From positions 330,298 to 394,297 of the forward strand of contig CAOLHI010002139.1 in assembly GCA_948474755.1 (NCBI GenBank): a stretch of 64,000 nucleotides of DNA, written 5' to 3'. A model generated the notes under the pieces. That model worked only from the letters and a program-made list of their open reading frames with translations, ran no database searches and was not told where the DNA came from. Made by a program: the position numbers and the translations under genes. This DNA comes from Ctenosaura bakeri. Its lineage: Eukaryota; Chordata; Lepidosauria; Squamata; Iguanidae. Below are positions 12,525 to 23,811 of this stretch, piece after piece. Positions within the stretch are counted from its first letter, which is position 1, and each line of letters begins with the position of its first letter.

Positions 12525-13135
12525 TGTTGGAAAGGGATTGCTGTGATCTTTGCTCCAATTAAAATATTTTTAATATGCATGTGGGGAAAGCACCTGGGGA
12601 ATGACTTGGCAAGTCATGAGGTAATCCCCAAGGGACAGTAAGGCTGAGTCATGGTGACATGAAATCCTGGGATAGGGTTGTAGCAGCCATGGTCCCTAGC
12701 TGATGAGCTATCAGCCAATGTGTATATAAAGAGGTGAGCTCTGACAGGCTTTCTCTCAGTCTCCCTGACTCTTGCTGACACCGGAGCTCTGTCCGAGCAA
12801 ACCTCTGCCTGATGTGATTGATGATGGAATGCTGAACCTTTGACTGAGGATCTGCAAATCCTGCCTGTACAGATGTATATATTGGAACTTCAAGAATAAA
12901 AGCCTCCAGATATTTTTTTTGGATGACAACGCTGTGTGCTAGTGTTTTTGACCAGTGTGTAGTTTTGGGTCAGAACTAATGCTGTATGTTTACACTCTGC
13001 ACCTGCTCAAGCTCGTGGCTGCATTTTTATACTCTGCTGTGTGGGTTTTCGCTTGCCTCCGAGCCACGCTCTTGTTCAGAGCGCAGTGGTTCGAGGGAGG
13101 ATTCTGTGCCAGATGTTTGAATCCATCCCCTGTCA
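12525..13135 (+). repeat. copia 3' LTR
   Basis: 611 bp, highly similar to the 5' LTR, with TATATAAAG and an AATAAA signal at 12895-12900. The purine-rich TTTTGGAGGCGAT just upstream is the probable polypurine tract. Confidence 0.93.
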
Positions 13136-13434
13136 AGCTGTGCTCACTGGGTGATTCTGGGAATTCTAGTCCAAAAAGTAACTTAGCCAATTTCTGTTAT
13201 ACATGATGCTGGATTAATAGGGCAAATACTTTAACCTTGCATGTCAGCTTTTTGTTTTCTTCTTTGGAGATGGTCCATTTCAGATTCCTGCCTATGAGAA
13301 CATATGTTTTTGTTAACAAAAGCAGATCTCCTGTGAAAGGAAAAGGTAATGACATGCCTTTAATATCTACATAGCTTTGATAAATGGGGCAAGATCGTTC
13401 ATACACTTACTCGATTTTTTTCTTTTTCCTTGTA

Positions 13435-13638
13435 GTCATCTCTGGAAAAACGCTTGCCTAACCTGGAGTTTTCTATGTCATTTCAGGGGAAGAATGACTG
13501 AAGTAGAACCAGTGTTGGATTTTGCATCGTCTGGGCGCACTGGCCGAAGGAATGCTTTGCCAGACATCCTTGGCTCACCTGCTGGGGTCGGGCCTAGTGA
13601 TTTGCCACTGAAATTGGCAGAAATGTCTCTAAACTCAG
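13435..13638 (+). CDS. cAMP-dependent protein kinase inhibitor (PKI), first coding exon
   Basis: Encodes a PKI-family protein, a small heat-stable inhibitor that occupies the catalytic subunit of PKA as a pseudosubstrate. The exon follows a strong acceptor (long T/C tract ending TTGTAG at 13434). The ATG is at 13494 with A at -3, so 13435-13493 is 5' UTR. 48 codons plus one base follow to the donor AG|GTAGAG at 13639. The pseudosubstrate motif RTGRRNALPDI covers residues 15-25, with Ala where a substrate would have Ser/Thr, preceded by the DFASSG amphipathic region. SDLPLKLAEMSLNS at 35-48 matches the region carrying the nuclear-export signal. LPDI and SDLPLKL look most like PKIB; SGRTGRRNA looks like PKIA. 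Family certain, paralogue open. The remaining coding sequence needs another exon. Confidence 0.85.
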
Positions 13639-14507
13639 GTAGAGGCCAACCGTATTCTCTTAATTTTCCTGTTCCTCTGGGCAGCTACTTTTTTCAGTTT
13701 ATTTGGAACAGACAGTTTTAACAGGGCACATTCAAAAGTTACACAGCAGTGGCATACTTAATATATTTGAAACCCGGTGTGGATCAATTTTTAACAACCC
13801 GTTCCTCCCCCCTCCACTCTACAACAAAATTACTTTTGGTAATAATCATGAAATGAGATGAAACAAACAATAATAACAATAGCAAGACAGTGAAAATTCT
13901 ATTTTATTGAATCCACAGTTAGGTTTCATCTACTTGTCTATGCATGTATCTCCTTTCCATCTGGGAACATCCAGATCTGTTCTCAAGAAGCCTGGGTGAA
14001 AATAAAACAGAACAAAGATTCTTCTGGAAACCCTGTAATGATTACCATGTCTTTGCACTGTATGATAGTATGCTTATAGCTGTGCAAAAAAACAAAACAA
14101 AACAAAGAGTACCTCTGTTCTTTCCAGAGACCAGGTTTCTTTGCCCTAACAATGTCCAAGTGGGAATTTTAGCAACTTTTACCAAGGGTGCAGGGATAGC
14201 AAAAGGAAGCTCTTTCACCCCAGAACTAGAGGGTCCTTTTCTGAAGTCTACCTCTGCTTCCAAATGAACTAGAAACTTTTTTTTAAAAAAAATGAAATCT
14301 CAGAATCTGGGCTACCTAATGGTCCTAACTGGTAGCAGGTTAGAATCTGCATTTAATTCTAGCCAATCACATGGAAACTCTATAATATGAGATTTGGATA
14401 ATATCCTCCCAGCTCTAGAAAAAAATTTCCCTGGACTCACTGTTCTTCAGGGAAGAAACATGCTAAAGAAGGATAACTAATATTCACATTTGAGGATGAA
14501 TGAAAAA
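13639..14507. other. PKI intron sequence without recognised features
   Basis: Follows the PKI donor. No second exon was seen in this stretch. Confidence 0.5.
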
Positions 14508-14544
<37 letters not shown>

Positions 14545-14546
14545 AG
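14508..14546. repeat. GAAA microsatellite
   Basis: Nine or more GAAA units next to the fold-back repeat. Confidence 0.95.
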
Positions 14547-14557
14547 GATAAGGGATC

Positions 14558-14712
14558 TACAGCACCTTTAAGATTAACTGATTTTTATTTTAGCATGAGC
14601 TTTTATGTATATTGACTCATTTTCTCAGTCACCAAATCTGAGGAAGTGGATTGATATCCATAAATGCTCCTGCTAAAATAAAGCCAGTTAGTCTTAAGGG
14701 GGCTGCTAGATT
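14558..14712. repeat. Fold-back repeat
   Basis: AGATTAACTG..TTTTATTTTAGCA (left arm, about 14568-14597) is mirrored by TGCTAAAATAAAGCCAGTTA (right arm, about 14671-14690) around a 70-bp loop. It resembles a widespread reptile interspersed repeat whose class I cannot settle. Confidence 0.55.
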
Positions 14713-15101
14713 CCATTTTTTTCTCATTTCCCTTTTTTTCTTACAATGCACAGACCAGCAAGACTACTTCTGTAAGTAGGAACAGTTTCTTTTTCAAAAG
14801 GAAGCTGGAGCTACCATTGCCCCAGACCATCCCCTTCCTCCTTTTTGGCATGACTCAAGTTGATTCCAAGAGAGGGAGAGGAGGAAACTGCCTTCAGTTG
14901 ATTCAGGCTGTGGGTTCCTCTGCTAAATGTGTGTTCCTTGAAGCCAATCCTTTTTTCCCATTCCTGATGCCTCCGTAAGGAGCTGTCATTGTACCACCTT
15001 ATGTTTTGCACCCAGCAGTGGCGCACACCCACCACCCTGTCACTTTTAGTCCACCACTGCTACACTGCAGTTGGATTGCCAACAGAGGACTTAGGAATTG
15101 C

Positions 15102-16374
15102 CAGTGATGGTATTTAAGTCTTTTATTCCAAGTCTCAAGTCAAGTCTCAAGACTCTACCTTCAAGTTTCAAGTCAAGTCTCGAGTCCTTGAAGATACTTT
15201 CATGGCAAGTATCAAGTCTTGAAGCCAACTTTCTACCCCAACCAAAGTTTCAGAATTAATGGATAGAGTGAAATAAATTCAGTTTTAATAATATAAGCAG
15301 AGTCGGCTCTCCACATTTGCAATTTTGCCATCTGCAGCTTCGGAAGTGGGGAATAGGATCCTATCTTACATAGGATCATAGAATCATAGAATCATAGAAA
15401 TGTAAAGTTGGAAGAGACCACACAGGCCATCCAGTCCAACCCCCTGCCATGCAGGAACACCCTCAAATCAATTCCGACAGATGGCCATCAAGCCTCTGCT
15501 TAAAAACCTCCAAGGAAGGAGACTCCACTACACTCCGAGGCAACAGATTCCACTGCCGGACAGCCCTGACTGTCAGGAAGTTCTTCCTGAGGTTCAGGTG
15601 GAATCTCCTTTCCTGCAGCTTGAATCCATTGCTCCTTGTCCTGGTCTCTGGAGCAGCAGAAAACAAGCCCCCTCCTTCCTCTACGTGGCATCCCTTCAAA
15701 TATTTAAACATGGCTATCATGTCCCCTCTTAACCTTCTCTTCTGCAGACTAAACATACCCAGCTCTCTAAGTCTATCCTCATAGGGCATGTCTTCCAGGC
15801 CTCTCACCATTTTGGTTGCCCTCCTCTGGACTTGCTCCAGCTTGTCAATATCCTTCTTGAATTGGGGTGCCCCCCATTACGGAAGATTCAAAAGCTTTAG
15901 AAGGAAGAATCCTTCTTCCTTCAAGCCCATTGCCTAACACATTTGCTGTTCCCCTCTAAGAAAGGCACCTTGCACTCTGGGGGCGAGTCTTGTCTTTTGC
16001 TCTTAGGAAATGTTTTAGAAGGCTCTTTGGATATGCAGCAGAGACAGACTACTGAGCAGACCTCAAGCCTGCCCATTGCCTAACCTGTTTTCTGTTCCAC
16101 TCTGAGAAATGTGACCACACTTTGGGCTTGGGACAGACTGTCATGTGACTAGTAGGCAAAAAGAGATGGAGGCGTTGTTCAAAGTCATAAGGTTTTTGGA
16201 TGAATGTGTTATGTTACTGAACCAAGGGCATCAAGTCAGTCATTAAAAATATACAAGAGTCAAGTTGAGTCAAGTCAGTGCATCATTTATGGCCGAGTCA
16301 AGTCCGAATCAAGTCACTGAAGCGACTTAAGTCTGACTTGAGTCTGAGTCTATCGACTCAAGTCTACATCACTG
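15102..16374. mobile_element. hAT DNA transposon (non-autonomous) containing a CR1 insertion
   Basis: Flanked by a perfect 8-bp duplication GGAATTGC (15094-15101 and 16375-16382). Ends are CAGTGATG... and, inverted, CAGTGATGTAGACTTGAGTC. Both subterminal regions are packed with CAAGTC/GACTTG-type repeats. No transposase ORF is visible. A CR1 fragment lies at about 15366-15880. Confidence 0.9.
15366..15880 (-). mobile_element. CR1 LINE 3' end within the hAT element
   Basis: Begins with ATCATAGAATCATAG repeats, the CR1 tail in reverse. The reading frame ([20 protein letters not shown]) is open over about 115 codons. Confidence 0.9.
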
Positions 16375-16810
16375 GGAATTGCGGGCAGAGGGAGGTTCAA
16401 GTAGGAGAACAGGTCATGGAATGTGGAGCTCCAGACGTGGCTGAACTCCAGATACCTTCACTTCTAGCACTGGTACCATAACTAATAGGACTAACAGGAC
16501 TAGCAGGCCAGTAATATCAGGAGGACTTCAGATTGCCCAAACCTTCAGTAGCACAAGACATAGATACAAGAAATAAAAATATACTATGTTGTAGAGAAGC
16601 TTCCTGACTAAATTTTCAGTATTGTCTATGCCAAAGTGGGTAACCATGGTAGTCCACATGTTGTTGATTAACTGCTCTCAAAATTCCTCACCATTGGCTA
16701 TGCTGGGTAGGTCTTATGAGAGCTGCAGGTAAAAAAAGTGCCTGGAAGGCCAATTGCCCACTTCTAGTCTACACCGGCAAGTGGCTTTTAAAGATTTTCA
16801 GTTCTTCTGT

Positions 16811-17665
16811 TATGACCCTGAACACACCCCAAGACTGAAATGGTTTAATTAACAAATATTATTTGATTGGTGCTACATTAATTGGCATTGATATAAAATG
16901 GAACCTGATGTGACTGGAAGATCAAGCTTGAAAGAGAAAAATTGCTGACTGTAAATGTGAGATGACAAGGCAGGTCAGCCTCACCCCCTCCTAGGCAAAA
17001 CTGACGTCATTGTCAGGCAGATTGCAAGGCAATGCTGGAGACAATAGGCTTATACTAAAAGCTGGACATCTCTAAGCAGAAAAGGGAGGTTCCCACCAAA
17101 CTGTCGTTGTTCTACCTTGATCCCTCACACCCAGATATTTCCCTGCTTTGTCTGCCCAACCTCTCTACAATACAGAGCTATTACAACAGCCATTACCTCT
17201 TTTGTCACCTAAACACTGAGACCATTGACACTGTCCAGACCTCATTGTTTGTGTTGCAGCTCTGATTGTCCACTCAGCTGGGAGAGCAATTCACACCCAT
17301 AACCACAAGGTAGATTTGGGGTATAAAAATCCTCAATTTGGAGTGGTCTCTCACAGTCTCTGGATTTCTTGAATGCCACACTGTTGCTTTGATTCCCAAA
17401 TAAGAGATGTCCTTAGGTTTCCTAAGCCACCTCACTGCTTTTCTTTGCTTCTCACTGGACCGGTAATTATCATCTGAATCCTAAAATTCCTCTGTTCACA
17501 ACTTTCCTCCTTTTTCCTTCGATTAGTCCTTGTGAGAATGCATGAGTGCTTGATCTTTTGTGTGCATGTGTGAATTTCTCAATAAAACACACTTTTAGTT
17601 TACTTTTGAATTTCTGGCTGGTTCTTTTCTGTGTGACCCTATAAACATTTGTGGAAAGATCTTAT
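16811..17665 (+). mobile_element. Possible second, unrelated LTR
   Basis: Starts TGTTATGACCC, has a TATA-type GGGTATAAAAATCC at about 17318 and AATAAA at about 17581. The promoter-to-signal spacing suits an LTR. The end is unclear and no target duplication was found. It lies in the intron after the first PKI exon. Confidence 0.45.
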
Positions 17666-17953
17666 TAAGTTACCCCCCTGTTGCAGGGCTCCTAATTTTG
17701 AGCTAATTAATGACCTATTGTCACATGGAGGTACTGGTATCGCAGGTGGATACCTGAATCACCCAAGTACAGGAGTAAAACTGCCAGTCCTTACTTGGAT
17801 GTGCCAAGAGCTGAACCTGAGACATTTTGCACACAGACTATGTGCTCTATTACATCTTTCACAGGTAACTTTAAGCTACCCACCAGCTTAGGAGAAGATA
17901 AGCCACAGAACTGTTTGATGTGGACTCCCTAAGGCCTGAAACTGCCTATAATA

Positions 17954-18448
17954 CAGTTGGCCCTCCACATTTGTAGGTTTAACTTTGATGGATTTATTTT
18001 TCCCGCCACCTTAGGATCTCTTTTTCAGGGGAAACATTCAATCTTGGTGGCTCCAATCATGCTGGTGGCTCCAATCATGCTGCATTGTCTTTTAATAAAC
18101 TATTTCTGGTCCTCCTCCACTACCAGCAGCAGCAGCCACAGCCTGGCCAGGTAAGGACATCTTGCAGCCCAACTTTCTCAGCACCACAAACCCTTTCCTG
18201 ACGCTCCCAGCCACCAAAAGAAGGAGATGGGCAAGAGAGAAGAAGTATAGGGCCACTGTGCTGACCACCCTGTTTTCCTCTTCTTTCCCTGACCTGGTTT
18301 GGACCTTGAATGTCTGCTCTCCCCACTGTGCCTTGGCCACATTCCCATAGACACACACACACACACACACACATTTTGATATTTACAATTATTTCACTTT
18401 TGCAGGGATCTTGCACCCCTAACCCTAGCTAATTTGGAGAGTCAACTG
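17954..18448 (+). mobile_element. Tigger-like (Tc1/mariner) non-autonomous element
   Basis: TA flanks at 17952-17953 and 18449-18450. Ends are CAGTTGGCCCTCCACATTTG and, inverted, CAGTTGACTCTCCAAATT. Contains an AC microsatellite at 18351-18373. 495 bp, no transposase. Confidence 0.8.
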
Positions 18449-18902
18449 TAATTTGAGGGGAGTGAAATGCAATTTTCTAGTCTCCCATCAACTGATACTG
18501 TCTCTTTTATCTATGTCTCTCATCCCTATAGACAGATCCCAAGAAATGCAGTCACCAGCTACAGAGGTATCCCCGCAAGCACCCCAAAGCCCAGAGCTTA
18601 AAGATACATCTTAACTCTTTTTGTGCAGACATGCAAAGCCAACTGGAAAACAAAAGACTTCCTAAACAACAGAAGAAGTTTGCTTGGCATGTTCTGGGAT
18701 TACCTGACAAGACTTGTCTTACAACCCTTGTTGTGAAGGAGTGACTAAGAAAAAAAATATAGCCACATGTTTTATGAAGAGAAGGACAGAGCCCTGAAAA
18801 CCCATTTCTTCTTGGACAGAAGACTAGAAGAAGGGTAAGAAGGAATGGAAGGATTTGCTTGGACTGGTTTTTTCCCCACCTCTGCTACACAGCAGTGTTG
18901 TT

Positions 18903-19112
18903 AGGCTACAGAGTACAGGAAGCTGCCTTATTCTGGGTCAGACTGTTGGTCCATCTAGCTCAGTATTATCTACCTTGATAGGTGGTAGCAGTTTTCAAGG
19001 ATTTCACACAGAGCTCTTTCTCAGCCTAACATGGTGATACTAAGAACTGGGATCTCTACATGCAAGGCATGTATTCTACCAGTGAGTTGTAACTGTCCCC
19101 TAAATTATGCAT
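18903..19112 (-). repeat. tRNA-derived SINE (second tRNA family)
   Basis: GGAAGCTGCCTTATTCTGGG at left (tail) and GCAAGGCATGTATTCTACCA at right (tRNA-like head read in reverse). Diverged. Confidence 0.68.
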
Positions 19113-19468
19113 TGTCACTAAGGTGATCACAAAGATTATTAAAGAATCCATGGAGTGCTGTTTGTGTTTTCTTAGCAGAATGCATTCCTCACTGTGATGT
19201 CTGAGTAAATGTCTTCCTTGTTTGGAGTTTATTACGTACACTGACCACTCTAGTTGTCTTTTTTGTCATAAAACTTTTAAAGACAAAAGTTGCATGTGTG
19301 AGATCAACTGTTCTGTTTGTCCTTCATCCTGTTAATCCCTAACAAGAAGGTAAATCTTCCTGAAGTTGTTACCCCTCAGATTTTGGAAAGTGTTGTAGCT
19401 TGTGGAATAAAATGATTCTGATCTCCACAAAAGAAAAATTACTGTGACAGTTATTACCAAAACTAGAG

Positions 19469-20960
19469 TCATAGAATCATAGAGTTGGAAGAGACCACAG
19501 GGGCCATCCATTCCAATCCCCTGCCATGCAAGTACCGACATCAAAGCATTCCTGACAGATGGCCATACAGCCGCTGCTTAAAAATTCCAAAGAAGGAGAC
19601 TCTGCCATACTCTGAGGCAGCATATTCCACTGCCGGGCAGCTCTGATCATCAGAAACTTCTTCCTGAGGTTTAAGTGGAATCTCTTTTTCTGCAGCTTGA
19701 ATCCATTGCTCCTTGTCCTTGCCTCTGGAGCAGCAGAAAACAAGCCCACTCCCTCTTTGACATGATATCCCTTCAAATACTTAATTAAATATAGCTATCA
19801 TGTCCCCTCTTAAACTTCTCTTCTGCAGACTAAACATGCCCAGATCCCTAAGACACTCCTCACAGGGCATGGCTTCCAGGCCCTTCACCATTTTGGTCAT
19901 CCTCATCAAGACACACTCCAGTTTGTCAATATTCTTCTTTAGGTGCTCAGAACTGGACACATTATTCCAGATGAGGTCTAACCAAAGCACCTAAGGATTA
20001 CATCACTTCCACCCCATTAACAAGGTCCTCCCTGTTGGTCAGGATCAGATCTAAAAAGTTGATCTCCTTGCCGCCTCTTCCACCTTCTGGACAATGAAAC
20101 TGTCTGCAAGGCAAGTGAGGAACTTGTTGGACCTTGTGCTCTTGGCAGAGTTTGATTGCCAACATATATCAGGATAGTTGAAATCTCCCGTTGCTACTGC
20201 ATCTCTCCTTTTTGAATGTGTGGTCATCTGTTCCAAGAAGGCATCATCCAAATCCTCAGGCTGGGTTGGAGGTCTGTAGTAGACCCCCACATCTCTATTG
20301 TATCTCATTTCCTTAATTCTTATCCAGATGCTCTTGACCCGGCTTCCTGAATTTGGATCTCTTCACAGGTGAAAACATCTTTGACATATAAAGCTACTCC
20401 TCCTCCATTCTTATTTGGTCTGTTTCTGCTAAATAGATTATACCCTCCCCCCATTACTTTAGTCCAATCATGAGAGTCATCCCACCAGGTTTCAGTGATG
20501 CCTATTGTATTTATTTTGTTGTATCAAGAGTTCCAATTCATCTTGTTTATTCCCCATGGTCTGTGCATTAATGTAGAGACATTTAAGACCATGTGCCCTT
20601 CCTGCAAGCCCTTTACCAAAGTTGCTTGTCCTCCCACTCTTGGTCTCTGTACTGCTTGGCCTGGTGTATCTATAATATTTGGGGGTTTTGCCCAGAACTT
20701 GCTGAATTCCTGCCCTGAATAATATTGTCTCCCTCCCTGCCTGAACTCAGTTTAAAGCCCTCCTGATCAACTTTGCGAGACTCTTAGCAAAAACATTCCT
20801 ATGGCTGTGAGGTGCAGCCCATCCATTGTCAGAAGACCATCTTCATGAAAATGCAGGCCATGGTCCCAAACCCCAAATCGTTCCTGGTGGCACCATCTGT
20901 AGAGCCAGTTGTTCACCTCTACTATTCTTCTCTCCCTTCATGAGCCATGTCCTTCAACAG
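19469..20960 (-). mobile_element. CR1 LINE with large internal deletion
   Basis: The 3' end (19469-19990) is joined directly to the endonuclease region (about 20010-20640; [42 protein letters not shown]) and then an ORF1 C-terminal esterase-like segment (about 20700-20960; DGLHLTAIG). Most of the RT is missing. Confidence 0.8.
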
Positions 20961-21754
20961 GGAGGAGAGATGAAATCACAACCTGCACACTAAGGTGGTT
21001 GCTATGTCTTCATGTCTTGGTATTCAAGAGGCCAATTACAAAGTATGAAAGTTCTTTTGCATGTTTTAGGATTGTTTGGTTCACTTAGTATAAAGGCCAC
21101 ACAGATTTTGGAATTGCGGAAGCCCCCACTTTCAATGCCCTGTTATCTGACAATTTGCTCTTTTGACACTTCCAAATCAAGGACAAGTTGCATTAATTCA
21201 GTGGAGGTTTCGCTCTTTTATCAGTTCTTTATGTCTTTATGTCTATGGAGGCTCCTTTTGAACTGCTCACACTCTCACGCCGCTTGCAAAGCAAGCTGAG
21301 AGAAGAGGGAAAAGCCACTAAGCTGCAAGCAACATCCGCACAGTCAGTCCCAAGTGAACCTCCATAAGTCCTTCATGCTCCCTACAGTACAGTTCACGGG
21401 CTCCGGTTTTCAACTAATTCCATTTTCTGACAGTGTTCTGCTCTCTAATGTCAGATACATGGGGGAAGCCTGCATTGAGTTTACAATTAAAGTCTCAGCT
21501 TTAGGGGTGAGGAGAGCAAGTTTCTAGTCCTTATCGCTGTGATGTTCAAATTATTTGATGAGGACAGAAAGGTCCTGCTACATTGCCTTTTGTGATAGCT
21601 CCCTTTGATACTCTTTTTAGAGGGCAACTCCCTTTATTGCCATAGGCACAGTTTTTCCTCCATCATATGAACACATGTGAGATAATAATTAAAAGCTATG
21701 GATTGCATCCAATAAACGATTAAAATTAAAGGAGGGAAGTCCAGAAAGATTTCC

Positions 21755-21790
<36 letters not shown>

Positions 21791-22051
21791 CAGGCAGGAA
21801 GGCAGGCAGGCAGGCAGGCACACATGTTTTAAAATGAATATCTGTACTATCTTATTTGTGTTTATCTGCCAGCTCTGAAGATGACTGGTACTTGTAACTT
21901 CTAGACTGATACTAACTAGTGCATCAAATGGTTTAAATATAAGAGAATTCTGCCTTTCTCTGAAGACAGAAAAGCCAAATATGGCCCCATCCCTTCCATC
22001 TGTTCTCCCCTATTTCTGCCCCATCCACTACTTTAAGAGGCTTTCTTACAT
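20961..22051. other. Unannotated sequence with one microsatellite
   Basis: Only the GA/GGCA repeat at 21758 is recognisable. Confidence 0.5.
21758..21820. repeat. GA / GGCA compound microsatellite
   Basis: A GA run passes directly into GGCA units. Confidence 0.96.
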
Positions 22052-23255
22052 ATAGACTCATATAGTTGGAAGAGACCACAGTGCCTATCAAGTCCAACTC
22101 CCTGGTGTGCAGGAACACACACTCATGGCACCCCCAGCAAATGACCATCCAGACTCTGTTTAAAAAAACGCCAAAGAAGGTGACTCCACCACACTCCAGA
22201 GCAGCATATTTCACTGTCAAATGGCTCTTACTGTCAGGAAGTTCCACCTGATGTTTAAGTGAATTCTTTTTTCACATAGTTTGAATCCATTGCTCCATGT
22301 CCTAGTCTCTGGAGCAGCAGAAAACAAGTTTTCTGCATCTTCAAAATGATATCAAATATTTACACATGGCTATCATGTCACCTATTAACCTTCTTTTTTT
22401 ATCAGGCTAAACATATCTAGCTCCCTAAGCAGCTCTTCATAAGATATAGTTACCTTATCTGTCAATATTTTGGTTGCCTTTCTCTGGATACATTCTAGCT
22501 TGTCAATATCCTTCTTGAATTGTGGTGGCCAGAACTGGATACAGTATTCCAGGTAAGGTGTAACCAAAGCAGAATAGAGTAGTATTACTACTTCCCTTGA
22601 TCTGAACACTATACTATTAATACGGCCAAAAATCACATTGGATTTTTTAGCTGCCACATGACACTTCTGGCTTTTGTTCAGCTTGTGGCTGACTAAGGCC
22701 TTTTCCGCATTTTATTTTTGAAATGGGCCGGTGCATCCTCCCACAAGGACATTCACACTTGGGGGCGAACTGGGTTCGGACTACTTACTGTTTGTCCGGA
22801 CTTCAGCCCGCTCCGGAACGCCCAGAACTGGTGGCTGCCTGTGCTATTGAAAGACCGATTAAAAGAGGACTTTCAATATTGTGGTGCGCTCCAGCCCGTC
22901 GCTCTGTAAAGTATAGATCTACAGGCTCGCTCCGGTGTGAGTCTGCAGATCTTCTGGGGGCGGGCTTCCGGCTGGAGAGCTTCTCCGATTGGTGGACAGC
23001 CTCCACCAACCAGAAGCCTCCATTTTCGTCTCCGGAGAGTGTGTACAGCAGGCACAGACAGCTCCGAACCAACGTGGATTCTCAGGGGGAGCGTGCCAGT
23101 CCAGACTGCCCCATTTCTCCTCCAAAGTGCGGAAAAGCCCTAAGACTCCTAGATCCCTTTCACACATACCGTTTTCAAGCCAGGTATCACTCATCCTATA
23201 TCTGTGTATTTCACTCTTTCTTTCTTTCTAAGTGTAGTACCCTACATTTTCCCTC
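22052..23255 (-). mobile_element. CR1 LINE fragment, split by the Harbinger-like insertion
   Basis: Parts 22052-22696 and 23144-23255 are continuous in CR1 order ([12 protein letters not shown], then DTWLENGMCERDLG). The 22697-23140 element sits between them. Confidence 0.87.
22697..23140. mobile_element. Harbinger-like non-autonomous transposon inserted in a CR1 copy
   Basis: 444 bp with 3-bp duplication TAA (22694-22696, 23141-23143) and inverted ends GGCCTTTTCCGCA / GGGCTTTTCCGCA. The interrupted CR1 copy gives the empty site directly: intact CR1s read ACTAAGACTCC here. The interior is GC-rich and unlike its flanks. Confidence 0.85.
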
Positions 23256-23747
23256 CATGATCATTGGTAATTCATCAACCAAAACAATTTTTAAAAAGTA
23301 ATAATTTGCCATTACCACAAGGCAGATGGGCACTGTGCACCTTCTTTCCCAACCAATTTGCATTTCTGGAACACTCCCAGAAGTGCTAATGATCTGGCAA
23401 ACATGGTATATGCCTTTCTCCCACCTTGTTTTAAAAGTAATGTGTATCTCTCACTGCCATCACTGCCACCACTAAAATTCAGCAGCACAGCATGGGAGAT
23501 GTAGCTCCTAGTCATTTCAGGGGGTCTGGAGTACCACTCACCCACCCACTGAATCACCCCATTCCTGTCATAACATGATGTCATCTGATCCAAACCAGAG
23601 AGGAGGCTGTTACATGATTGGGAATATGAGACTCTAGCTGATCTCCACCATCAGTACTCATATCACAAGAATCATGAGCCTTGCTTATGGGAGTGGTAGA
23701 CAGTTATTACTTGAATTATGTCCCTTTTTTTCTTCCTTTTTTACTAG

Positions 23748-23811
23748 AATCTGGAGAGCTACCAGAGGCAGCCAGGTGCAACATAGTGATTCAGGAGGTA
23801 GGTATACAGTA
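23748..23811 (+). CDS. Candidate second (last) coding exon of the PKI gene
   Basis: A strong acceptor (T/C tract ending TTTTTTACTAG at 23747) precedes an AATCTGGAG exon whose phase fits the one-base overhang of the first PKI exon. It would add about 21 residues, E-S-G-E-L-P-E-A-A..., and stop at TAA (23809-23811). That makes a protein of about 69 aa, close to the 70-78 aa of known PKIs, and the E-rich start resembles PKIA after its LALKLAG segment. A GTAGGT donor-like sequence at 23797 leaves open that it is internal. It is a prediction without transcript support. Confidence 0.42.

Larger units (their letters stand above)
4540..13135 (+). mobile_element. Ty1/copia LTR retrotransposon, degenerate, with nested LINE
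   Basis: Complete element bounded by TG...CA LTRs (4540-5126 and 12525-13135) and a perfect 5-bp target duplication AGCTG (4535-4539 and 13136-13140). Domain order is gag with zinc knuckle, protease, integrase, reverse transcriptase, RNase H; integrase before RT is the defining copia order. The coding frame is broken by several stops and frameshifts (near 5470, 5867, 5936, 6671, 6716, 6902, 6987, 7252 and 11735), so it cannot encode its own proteins. An L2-type LINE at about 7884-11037 splits the coding region between integrase and RT. Copia elements are sparse in amniotes, which makes this copy notable. Confidence 0.95.

Noticed and set aside
15463..15810. 115-codon frame as a host gene
   Set aside because: It is the CR1 3' coding end; near-identical frames occur at 46055 and 60491.
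18092..18416. Overlapping frames with VCVCVC stretches
   Set aside because: AC microsatellite inside a non-autonomous DNA transposon.
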